The notes under the pieces were generated by a model. The model had not been told where the DNA came from, ran no database searches, and was given only the letters and a program-made list of their open reading frames with translations. The position numbers and the translations under genes were made by a program. From Echria macrotheca (taxonomy: Eukaryota > Ascomycota > Sordariomycetes > Sordariales > Schizotheciaceae), in assembly GCA_030411725.1 (NCBI GenBank), contig MU839827.1:4223027-4287026 (forward strand): a stretch of 64,000 nt of DNA. The letters run 5' to 3'. Every line of letters starts with the position of its first letter. Position 1 is the stretch's first letter. Below, in pieces: positions 45,073-56,704 of this stretch.

Positions 45073-47791
45073 TAGATTTGGATGTGTTTTCTATTCTGTT
45101 ACAGGTTAGTAGAAGAGCCATATCTCAGATGTGGGCGGGATATCATGTGGCATCGTCGTCAGCAGGGATTTTAGTATTGCATATAGGATACGGGGAAACC
45201 CGGGACCAACGAGCTAGACATATATGCAAGCGAGTGTTTTCTGACCAGGGCCGACCTCTCGGTGGACGAATCGGGCAAGTGATCACATGGACATGGACGC
45301 CCGTTTGGTGCTTCGGTAAGCGGAGCATTGGGAGCGTGGGGTGGATGCGGCGAGGAGGGTGGAGGGTACCGGGAGTGCGGCTGGGTAAGGGGTGGGTGGC
45401 TGTCCTGCCCGTCCGGGACGGGGATATGCGGGTTGGACGGGGCAGGAATGGTAGGGCATGTAGGGTAGGTATCAAAAAGGGCTAAGAATGTTGTGCTGGT
45501 GGTGGGTAGTGAGTACGCTCTGTGTGTCGACTTTTGGGTTGGTTCATATCTTGAATCTTTGGAACTTTTGTCCTCGCACCTTTGGAACTGGACTTGGATG
45601 CCCGTATCTCCTACTTTTGGTTGTATTAACTAACTGGGATATTATAGCTTCTCGTTATTTCTTTCCTGGACGTTCAAAGATTCAAGGTTATGTATTCTGT
45701 AGTCTGTAGTCCGGAAGACATAATAGAGGGGAAAAAACCCAAGAGCGGGATATTAAACCCCCCCCCGAGAGGTTAGTTCCCCATGACAAATTATTTGGCT
45801 ACGACAAGGGTTCAATGACACATGTCCGGGCTATCAGAAAGAGGAAAAAATAGGGACAAAGATACGTATTAACTATTGAACATCAAGAGTTATTAGGTAG
45901 CAGTTATTAGGTACCTAGTTTGCCTTCCCCTCCCGCCGCCTCGGCTTGCCGTCCCCCGTCCTAACTTTATTTGGGCAAGACCTGCCGAGTCGAGCTACGG
46001 AATAGGCTCGCGTGAGATATCACTCCGTTGGGATAGCCTCACCCACTTTCTCACTTACTCCCTCATTCCCTCCTTGTCCTCCTCCTCCTCCTCCTCCTCC
46101 TCGTCATCCATCTCGACCTGCCACCACCCACCCACCCACCAACCCAACGTAGGGGAGTAAAAACCAAGCAGATATCTTGCCACAACACGAGTAAACACCG
46201 AGATGATGAGACGCGTGATGAGTTGCCAGGACTGGACGGGAGGGGATGGTCTTGGTATTAACCCTAGGTAGCGACTTCAAACATCCAGGCCCTACCCAGT
46301 ACAGAAAGAACAATATTTAGTCTCCAGCCCAGAGGAAATACTGGCTGCGGTGCTGTTTCATCTAGAACTAACATGAGATATCCCCAGACGGACGGACGTA
46401 ATCATCATGCTGTGATCACATCCTCTACGTAGCCGAGAAGGCTACCTAGTTCTAACCATGGGCATCGAGGTTGACACTAACGGAGCACCCAGGAATGGAA
46501 GGGTACCTCACAATGCAAGAAGGAGCAGACACCAGCAGCGCCTACCTACCAGCCTCAACATCTCACCTTCAGAACTACACAGAGTATGGTATCACCACAT
46601 CCACATCCACATCCCCGAACAGTCACTCAGATCATCATGGTCATCATAAAAGTCAGAATCAAACGAACTAAAATTGCTGGCTGCCTATGTGTAGAACTCG
46701 TGGTAGCGAGTCCAGATACCCATCCATCCCCATACCCATCCATCTGTCTAGACCAGACCAGACCCAACCAAGGACGTCATCATCCCATGTCGTATCGTGC
46801 CGTGTCGTCTCGTCGTCGTGTCATGTGATCCGAGAAAATTCATTCCCAGAACATACAGACCAGACTATTAACCAGAGAGAAAGTGTGTGACGGAAGGGTA
46901 AATAACAGACGTCGTACGTCATGTCGGTCGCTACCAACGACGAAGAGGCGACACATCCGTAACTTATATGCCGGTGTCGAAGAGAGAACAAAACAGCCAG
47001 CCAGCCCCAAAAACATTCAACAGGTGCGCGGTCGTCAACATCAACTTTGGCACAAAAAACATCTAAATGAATCGCCCCGTAGATTTCCCTCCGCCCCTGC
47101 TCATTTCCCCGTACCCAGCCAGAGGTCGGCCACCCGAGGTTCCTAGAAACCCAGACGGCGCTCGCTCCTTCCCGTGCGGTTTCATGTGCAGCGCATCCAG
47201 TAGAGAGACGTGACGGCGTGAAGTTCTCGAAAATAAGTAGATGGTTGAAATATCCGCAGAATTGACTCGAATGTGGGCAGAATCGCGAATATCTTTTTCC
47301 GAGATCCCGGGAAATCCGTGGTGCAGATCGAAAAAGAAGGCCCAAAATGACAAAAGAAACAAACACATTGCTCCTGGCGCGCACCAGGTAAAATAAGAAG
47401 CGCTTCTTGAATGATCTATCGTCGAGATTTCTTGTACCACCGAGCGTGATAGTGTACAACAGAGCGCGCCTTTAGGGGGACAAGTATCATCAGCCCCCCT
47501 AGGCTGCTTATGCTCGGTGGGTCGTGGTCTCTTCGTCACCCGTGGGAACCCTGTCGCATTCGTGAAATTGGTATCCCGGGGCTGGTCGTCGCTAGTGGTA
47601 ACAGTGTAAAAAAGAGGAAGATTCGTGACCGTCGTTTCAACTCGAATATGCTCCGTGACTAGTGTAGCAGGGGAAAAAGAGACACATGGAAGAAGAGCAG
47701 GCTGCTGTCCGGTGTCAAGCCGTATGCAACCCGCTAAAGGCCAAGTCGTACCGTGTACACTCGCGACTGCCTCGCGACGTCCGCTCTTTCT
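45073..47791. other. 2.7-kb convergent spacer, ATE1 / Pumilio gene
   Basis: No credible coding frame. It includes (TCC)n at about 46078-46102, CACCC repeats just after it, and scattered TACCTA motifs. It must hold both 3' UTRs. Confidence 0.55.
46078..46102. repeat. (TCC)n microsatellite
   Basis: About eight TCC units followed by CACCC-type repeats. Confidence 0.85.
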
Positions 47792-50700
47792 CTAGAGCCA
47801 CTGCGTCTCACCGTTCTCACCGGGTCCGCCGATCGCTTGGTATTGGGGAAAAGCGCGCGGGGGTGGAAGCGTCGAAACGAAGGACGGCTGCGGAGGGACA
47901 GCGGTGGAGCTGGCAGGCGGGAGAGTGATGGTGTTTGCGGTGGCGAATGTACCCAGAATCGTCGGGGTGACGGTGCTGGGGTAGTCATTCGAAGCCGTGA
48001 TCATCTGCTGGTTCCCGTTTAGCATCTGCTGGCCGCCTGCCAGAGCACGGCTGTTGGACGGACGCACACTAACTTGACTGCCCGCGGTATCAGAAACGCC
48101 CGGGATGCCTGGGGCACCATCACCGCGGGGATTGCGCGAATCATACGCCTGAACCTTAGCCTGGATGCGACGACCATACGGAGTCGTACGGATGCTGGGA
48201 AGGACCGGACGGATGGTCTCGACAAGACGGATCTTCATCACCGGCGTCGCGTACTCCAGGGCAGTCTGAATGACATAGTTCGCAAAGTTGTCCCGGAGCA
48301 GGCTCGCCATCTCGCCGGGCGCCAGCAGCTCGTCCACGATCATATCCTTGGTCGGCGGCAGCGCGCAGCGCAGGCACTTCTCAATCACATTGGAGCTGAA
48401 CTTGTGCTTGGAGAGCGCGCAGATGCGGCCCTTGAACTGGCGCACGACAGGCTCCGTGAAGACCTCCTGGTTCAGGTCAATGATGTACTGGACGACGTAG
48501 TTGCCGAACGGGTCCTGGACAAGAGTCACAGCGTTCTTGGTGATGCACTCGACGAGCCAGATCTTCTGAGGACCGTCCGCGTGGTCGATGCAGCGCTGCA
48601 GGACGCAGCAGCCATGGCGATGGGTGCCAACCTCGACGCAGTGATTGCCGACTGCCTCAAAAATGAACTGCGCATCCAGAGCCGAGAGCTTGTTCAAGCA
48701 CTTCTGGATCACGTGGTTGCCGTTCAGATCCTGGATGAGATCAACAACCTTGTGGCGCAAGGCGTCAATGATGAGCTTGATCTGAACCGGCGTGTTGACG
48801 TTCTCGATCATCTTCTGGAGCGCGCGTGTACCGTGCTGATTCAGCGCGATGCGCACCATGGCCTCCGAGGAGTTCTGAATGAGCACGGTACGCTCCTCGT
48901 CGCTGCAGTACTCGAGAAGCTTCTGGCAGAGGTAGTTGCCAAACGGATCAGTCATCAGCTCGACGACGTGCGGGTGCGTCTCCAGCCAGATCATGTGAAT
49001 CTGCTCGGGAATCCGGTTCTCAAGCTGCTTCTGGAGGTAGCGGCAACCATGTTGATCCTTGCACAGATTGTAAATGCCACCACGGCAGTTCTCCAAGGGC
49101 AAATTGTTGAAGCGCGCCATGGCTACGAGAAATCAGTTAGCTAGGTGAATCTTGCCAAACCAGAGAAAAACATACCTTCATTCTCCATCTGGCGGCGGCT
49201 CTGGATGACACGAGCTTGGCTGTCCGGTTGCTGTCTCGGCGGGGTGGGCGTGTAGAGGCCATTGAAAGCGGCATACTGGGGCGGGTAGACGCCCTGCGGG
49301 TTGCCATTGCCAAGGGTCATGGACTGCATGGACTGCACCAGCATGGGCATGTGAGGATATCCAGCCGGAGCTCCGTTATGGGCAGGGTAGCCAGCGCCAT
49401 TGAAGTACGGGTATGGCATGGGCGGGGCCGAAGCAGTCAGCGCCGCAAGGGCAGGAGCCGTCGTCTGGGCCTGCATGGCCGGCGGTCCAAAAGGAGTCGC
49501 GTTGGCATGCAGGGTCGAACCGATGGAGGGATAACCACCATTCTCGCGACCGTTGCTCACATTGGCATCGCTGGAGAGCTCGCGACTGTGGCGGTTGGGC
49601 AGCGCACCAGCAGGGATGCGGCCCAGGCTCGCGTTATGGTTCTGGAGGTGCTGCTGGGCATGGTTGTTGGTGCTCGCAACCAAGTTCTGGGCGACACCCG
49701 TATTCTTCACGGTCGGGATGTCGCTGGTCGAGTACGACTGCTGAAGCTTCGGAGGAGTCATGATATGGCTGGTCTGCGGGGACATCATGGTCGGCGCAGT
49801 TACGTCCGAGGCGCTCGACGATGTCTCCTGGAAGAACTTGATGCCGTCAATAGAATGGCGGATGCTTGAAGGGCGACTGCCAATGGCGCTAACCTCGGAG
49901 CCCGAGGAAGCGCCGTTAATAGCAGATCCGATGGTCGACATGCTTTGCTGAGAGCGATGCTTGCTAACGCTGTTCCAGCCGTTGGTTGGGGTGCTTTCTG
50001 CTGTAGAAGCTTGACTTTGAGCAAGGTCCAGAGCGCTAGACGACGAATTGGAAAGCTGTACCTCCAAGTTAGCACTTTTTCTCGGCAAGGCTGTAAGATT
50101 CTTGGAGTGGAAGGCAGTGTCAAGTTGGGCAAGAGCGAGTGAGATTGGGCAGGATACACAGAAAAGTGACCGGAGCTCGCGACCGACGAAGATCTGGAAA
50201 GCAGGCTTGATGCCTCAAAATACAGGAAACACGCCGGTCGCCTGATTCCCAAATTTTGTGGTACACCAACGACGGGCAGATCTAGAAAGGTCTGGGGGTA
50301 ACGGAGCGACTTACCAGCGTCGAGTAGCCTTGTTGCCGCAATAAAGCAGGGAAGGAATCCGGGTTGTTGGTAGGTGTTGTTCTGGTCTCACCCGAGTTGG
50401 AATCTTCGTCTCCAAAGAGGAATCCTGTGGTATTGTTGCTGTCTTCAAGCCCGATATCCAGGTAAGTCCGGGACCGCGTGACTGGCATAGAATACCGGTT
50501 CAGTCTAGAAGAGATGAAATTGTCAGTAACGGAGAAAATTGAGCAGAGCCAGCCTCATCTCACTTGGGATTTGGCTTTGCGGAAGGAGTCGTTCTTAATA
50601 GCAGAAAATGAGATCTTCAAGGTTCAGTATGTGACAGAGTTCTCCTGACGCCTTCAACCGTCTGTTTCTGCGAGGAAGCTGCAGAAAGCGTAGGTTTGCG

Positions 50701-52118
50701 AGAAAAGCGTGTGTAGGAGGGAAAGAACAAGGTGTAGAGGAGAAGAAGAACAGCGTGGAGGACAGAAAAAAAAACAAAAGAAAGCTGCGAAGCTTAGGGC
50801 GCGTGGGGTTGTTTTTCTCTCGATCGCCGAACAGTGGTCTGCCGAGAAAATAAAGAGTTGCAATGGTGGATGGCCGGGCTGCCTATTGTGTGTTTGTGAA
50901 TTGGGCGAGGAAGTGCGTGACTCCTATTGTGAAGCGGACCCAGGAAAAAGAAAACAAAGCAGGCGCGGAGGTGCCACTTGTGCGGCCGCCCTTCAAACTT
51001 GAGATGAAGAGTTCTTGGTTTGGTGCGGCACTTGGGGCTGAGAACATCGCAAAACACACCAACACCACAACATTACCACTCGAGGCGATTCACCTGCGTA
51101 CTCCGCAAAGCCTCGTGGTCGATGAAACACGCAACACCGTCACTTCTGCAAAAGCACACAACCCGAGCACCGCTCAGAAAATGATACTACTTACGCATTT
51201 GTGGAACGGTGGCTCGTGGGATCTTGGCGGACCGCCTCTTCCTTCTCGTCTTCGTCACTGTTTCTGCGCGAGCCAGGCACCGACCGAGATGGGAGCTGGT
51301 CATCAAAGGAGAATCGAGACAGCATAATGCCCGACTGTGGTGAGGCAAGCTGAGAGCCAGATCGTGCTGGGCGATTAAATATGCCGGGCGGCGAGGTTAG
51401 GCTAGAGGTGGAGTACCGATTCGGCCGTGAAAACATGGTGGGAAAGCCCGCCGATGTCTCACGGTATTCGGGAGGCGTGGTGGGTTCCGACTGGTGTCCG
51501 CTGAACCTCGCAGCCGTTGTGGTTGTTGTTGTAGTTGTTGTCAGCTCCTCAAGCTGAGCATCAAGCTTGTGAATCTCGGCCTCGAAACGACGCCTGCTCT
51601 CGCGGATCCGTTCATAGTCCAGTCTTTTCTTTTCTAACTGCTAGCGGAGCAGGCACCAAGACCCGATACGTTAGCAAATGTCTGCTGGAGGGGTTTAGCC
51701 AAGGATAAAGCTGCCGCCAACAGCTGGGTCGCATTCCCAAGCTTCTCTCTGACTACTCCGCGGGCTATCCAAGGCAGCTTACCAATTGAACCTTCTGAAT
51801 ATTCTAAAACGCATTGTTAGTCCTAATCTTTCAGACAGCGTGCAAAGCGATCGGGCGGGGAGGTCTCCTGCAGCCATCTCCTCCTACGTGTCGCCCTCCC
51901 CTTCCTCTCGCAACGACAGATGCACATACCACAGGGTCTGTAAAGCCTTGCGGCTCGGGCCCTCGCTGGGCGGCGGTAATGGACGATAATGTTGGTACAC
52001 GGCCCGAATCGGTGGTAAATCGACGGGGCAGTTGAGGCCCGTTTCGAGGAGGCGAGACAAACGCGCCCATCGGCAAGTCGCCTCGAGGGCTCTGCTGGGA
52101 TCGGAAGAAATCGTCCAT
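47792..52118 (-). CDS. Pumilio-family (PUF) RNA-binding protein
   Basis: Six exons: 52118-51930, 51803-51783, 51640-51195, 50504-50315, 50055-49176 and 49122-47792; introns of 126, 142, 690, 259 and 53 nt; 1018 aa. Exon 1 gives MDDFFRSQQSPRGDLPMGAF; exon 2 is only 21 nt (NIQKVQL); exon 3 opens a coiled coil (QLEKKRLDYERIRESRRRFE) to about residue 103. Residues 104-575 are disordered, Ser/Asn/Pro-rich. The Pumilio homology domain (~580-900) starts ARFNNLPLENCRGGIYNLCK and includes KDQHGCRYLQ, DPFGNYLCQK, NQHGTRALQK, DLNGNHVIQK, HRHGCCVLQR and DPFGNYVVQY. About eight repeats fit a Puf4/Mpt5-like protein that binds UGUA elements in 3' UTRs. The tail is Ser/Thr/Pro-rich. The repeat domain is certain; the exact orthologue is not. 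Confidence 0.94.
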
Positions 52119-55100
52119 CTCGTATCCAACCCTTTTTTTCTCGTTCTACAGCAACACAATAACAACGACAACAGCGACACACTTTTCGTACACGGAGCAC
52201 ACCAGCCAAGTGCTGAGCCTCCTCTCTCTATACGTTCTGCAGCGAAAAGATTGATGGTCAGCAATCTGGCGTCAGTAGCCGGGCGACAGGGACAGCGAAT
52301 TGAGGATGGTGGCTCTTGATTCAAGCGGCGGGGTGCGCAAGCAGAGAGAGCGGGGCGCCCAAGGAACTCGATAATTGCGCCGTCTGTCCTTGCCGCTATC
52401 GTGTTGTGGCCGTCGCCGTCCGATCCCCGGACCCCAGCTTTCTAACGACGGCCGCAGACCATCGCCGCTTCACCGTCTCGCGGCCATCGGTGGGCGTTTC
52501 AGGGGCGACGGCGCAGGGCGGCAACTGCGTCACAAGCATAAGAAAAGTCGGCACTCACCTCGGAAATCAACACAAAGTCTGTTGGCACACGTTGCGCCCT
52601 GGACACCAGGAGCAGCAGCAAAAGGGGCAGCAAGCAGAAGGACAAAAGAGCGTGGTGAGAAGGAGCGAAAGGGGATCTTGAGTGGAGGTTTCGTTTATGG
52701 TCCGAGAACCCCTGGCAGTGCACTCTGGCATCCAAGACGGACGGCAGAAAATGCAGCCAATGCTGGCCAATGCTGGTCACCCAAGGGTCCCCGCTAAGGC
52801 ACTCAAGCTAGCCTGTGCTAAGTCGTCTCCACTTTTGTCATTGGGCTGCCGTGGCTTGCTTTTTCCTACCTCTGCTCACTGCTGCAGCGATTGTGGTGGG
52901 CTCTGCTTGAATCCACCTGTAAATTTGGGTTGGACCTCACCCCTTCTCCCACGAGCCCAATCCTTGGTATGCCACGGACGGCCTGTGGATGCATGTTAAA
53001 AAGCTACAGAAACCCGGGAAGCGGGTGGAAAATGCCTTTGTGCTCCAACACAAGCTTTTCACGACGCTGGCGACGACTGAGAACAAATCCCACCAAGACC
53101 CTCGAGGGCGTCCTGCTCCATCAAAATTCGATCCAATGTCTAGCCGACTAACAGCAGACATTGGCGTCGACTCTGGCCAGGCTTGTGGTGGCAATTCAAC
53201 AAACGAGGTCGTCCCAACCAAGCCATTGGGGTTGCAGAGATACTGCAGAATGGCACCGGACGTGGACACCAAGCGCTCCCTACGTGCATATTGGCCGCAC
53301 AATCCATGATATGCCAATTGCGCTTAGGGATGAGCCCTCATGAGGCTGTCGGCCATGTCCACGACGACGAGCGGCCAACTCACCTTGCTTCGATTGTGCT
53401 TTTCCTCACCAAACTCTGCTCTGGTCCGGGAAGCAAATCGGCGGTGAGAGACCGCAGTGGGCGAGTACCCCCATCTAGGTTGACGGTGCGCTGCAACGCC
53501 GAAACACGGCCTGCAGGACCCTCCACATGGATGCCGCTCATCAACCAGGGAGCACGTCAACTCCTCCTCCGGACGAAGCAGCTGTTCCCCAGCTTTGCTC
53601 CCTGTCCCCTGCACTTGCAGCCGTGTCTGCTCTCGCTCGACTGCTTCGGATTCTGCGCGCTTATTACTGGCCGCCTTCCGCAGGTACGTACTTTCAGCGG
53701 GAAAGCGGTCGTGTGCACCAGCAGCTGTAGCTGGCGGAGTCGTCGAGGAAGAAGGGGGTTCCTGGGATCGGATCTTGGACCGACCTGTCGAGTTCGAAGC
53801 TGCTGTTGGGATTTCCGACGGGTTTCCAAGCAGAGCCCCCAGCAAACCCACGCAGTGCTGTCAGTGTTGCACTACCGACTCTGTCCCGCACATACAGATC
53901 AGCGTCGGCCAATACTCTGCCGCGGATCAGCTCTGTGGCGGCAGTCCTGCGAGTGCAGTCGAGCGCGGTACAGACACAGCGACTGTGCAGCGAGGCGATG
54001 GCCGTCTCATCCCAGCAGCTGGAGCCGATCAGCAGAGGTTCAGGCCCCGTCGATGTCGTTTCCAAGTGAGAATACCTAGGTAGTTCTTCTCAGTGGACGG
54101 CATCGAGCTGCGGCTCGAACCATGGGCCATTGTAGAGGGTGTGCTAGCGGCATCAAACATCCATCCCGAGGCAGCCAAGTGGTGGCCCTCTCTCGTGGAG
54201 GCTGGCTCGATCCAGGATGAGGGGATGGCGGGATGCGAGGGCAGCTGGGAGCTGCATTTAACCGGCCACCTCTGCGCGGCGAGACCACAGTCATGGGAAT
54301 TGGGCCATCAAACAGTTGGCCGTGGCTCCTGCTGCTGGCCATGCAGCTAGCACAAGTCACCGCTGTCAGTCAACAATCATGACTGTCGTTCCGTCGCATC
54401 TGAGGCCGACTGTGGCATCGACAAGAGCTTCCAGAACATCGGTTCATGATGGGTTTGCGAAGCAGTTGGGCTTGCATTTGTCGAGGTGCCCCGCAATGGA
54501 TCGGAACGCAGCGCTACCCCTCCCGACTCGCAAAGGAGAAACCGGGCTAGACTGGCGGCGGCGGGTACCCTTGTTGAGGAGGAGGCAACGTTGAGCATCG
54601 CCCAACCCCTTTTCTGGCAAGGATGCAGTTCGATCGAGGACTTCCCGTCAACCGCGCTACGCTCCCGAGCACCTTTTAATTGCGACAGCCAATGATCAAT
54701 ACCAGAGATCCGCCCCACAACTGCCCGATGAGCATACCACCAGGACTGAACTCGGTGCTGGTCGTCCGAAGTCTCAAGTTCCGGCTTGCGTCTTGGACAA
54801 TTGTAGCTCTCGGAAGGACCCGTCATCCCAACCGCGCAGTGATACGGGTTGTGTGTGCAGCATGCTCGAGCACAACCAGTCACGAGATCATGAGCCTCGA
54901 ACTACGGTGGAGAAAACGATAGGCTCTGTGCTGCCGCAAATCGTCGACACGGAATGCTTGTCTCTGACTGGTCTCCCCCGCCAACAACTGAGCTGTCAGT
55001 GAGGGGCTTTCGGCTACGTCAGCCTCGAACCCCACACTGCGGCACGACTCCTTGAGTCCTTGATAAAAGTCGGTGAAGACCGCACAAGGGTGAGCCAGTC

Positions 55101-56704
55101 GAGCCAAACAGAATCACAGGAATCCCATGATCTTGAGGCCACAAACATGAGAAAATCGACAAAAATATCCCACATATTCACCACTTTAGGGCTCGACATC
55201 GGGTGTTATTGCCGAGAGAGGGGAAAGTTTGCAGTGGCAGCCGAACAACTCCTCAGGAATCCACTTCAGTATCTGTCCCCACCGACTTTGAGTTCGTAAT
55301 ATCTGCCTTTCTCATAAGAGTGAAACACGGAAACCAGACTAAAATTGCTGAGCACGAACCCAACGTTTGGACAAGGTGGGGGTCAGGTAGCACCAGCATC
55401 GATGCTGTAGAAATGCTAGAACTATTGTGGGATTGTTCACTTTCACCTTCTTCACCTTGGTGTGCCTAGAACATCTGCCAGCGCATCATGCACCGGATGC
55501 AGTCACGTCTTCGCGCGGAAGCACTCCCCAGCAGTCGGTCGGTCCTGGAGGTCTCGATCGGGACCGAACATTGTGGACGACGGTGTCTTGGACCAGGGAT
55601 AGGAAGTATGGGAGGCATGGACTCCCATGAGCACTCCCGCACCCTGTCCATCACTTGCATATACGGCGCTATTCCGTCCCCGGATGCATGCGGAGGGAGA
55701 GCACTAGGCGCAGGAGGATTTTCTCTCTGAGCTGCCAAGAAAATGGAATACCAATGGCTTGCAGAAAGTGCATTTGTAAAGGTAGCCCTAATAACCATGT
55801 GTTGGCGCCGAAACTGATTCGTGAGCACACTCAAGACACCAGCGACATAGTTACTCCTTATAGCGTCCTTAATGGCTCGTGGTTTCACATCTATCCGACG
55901 ACGCTTGGCCGCCATCACTGACCAGCTAGGACAAGTCCGTAGATCCAACAGAGTCTGCCCTTCTGGATTAACGCCGGTGAGGTGAGAGAGCCTCGTGGTG
56001 GGGCTTTGAGAGGACAGTAACAGACGGTCCAGAATCGCCAACACAAAGCAAGCATATATTATGTGTACGGACTTCTTAAAAGAGGATTGATTGTGTGAGC
56101 CAAAATCCCATCGTTGAAGAGGCAGGCGCAAATCCATCATACCCGGCGTGCCCGTGACTCGGGAAGTGCTATTGCTTTCTCACCTTGGGATCTCTTCAAG
56201 AGGATACCTAGGGGCTGTTGTATTTCAAGACTACCGACGGTGTGAATCACTCCCGAGCTCGGCGTTTTGCTGTTTTTCGATGTCCGGTCTCTCATCCTAT
56301 TAAAAGCCACAATAACCTACCAGCGTAAGCCAGCGAGTTCTGATAGTCTAGTTCGCTATCCAGAACTACAGCACTAGAGTCAATATATCAGGCGAAAGTG
56401 TAGACAGACATCTCTGGCTTGTAACTTCGTTCAGCTTCGGCACCGTCCAATCAGCTTTTTCTATTGTCGCCGGGCTGTTACAGAATCTCCAAGCCTAAAA
56501 TACCAGATTTGATTGGCCAGAGGCCGGCGCAATGTTCTGGAATCCGGCATCGTCCCCCACCCCTGCACTAAGGCAAGCTTTATCTTATCGCACGGCAGGA
56601 ACATCTGGGGCGAGGCGGGGCAAAAAATAAATCTGTCTCGAATTGTTGGAGTCACTACCCCGGCATCTCAACTGGCAACGCGTCGGTTGGTCAATCGAAG
56701 CAGG
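52119..56704. promoter_or_regulatory. 4.6-kb divergent spacer, Pumilio gene / RPC2
   Basis: No gene could be supported. The largest frames (224 codons on the minus strand at 56140-55466, and a plus-strand frame at 53183-54079 that begins with TTG) show no domain and no convincing protein-like pattern. The part next to 52118 is probably the Pumilio 5' leader. GC content falls toward 55-56.5 kb. Confidence 0.5.

Noticed and set aside
48074..49144. 356-codon plus-strand frame over the Pumilio repeats
   Set aside because: The minus frame encodes unmistakable Pumilio repeats; the plus frame is its complement.
53183..54079. 298-codon plus-strand frame in the Pumilio/RPC2 spacer
   Set aside because: It begins with TTG, lacks any protein-like pattern, and overlaps an equally open minus frame.
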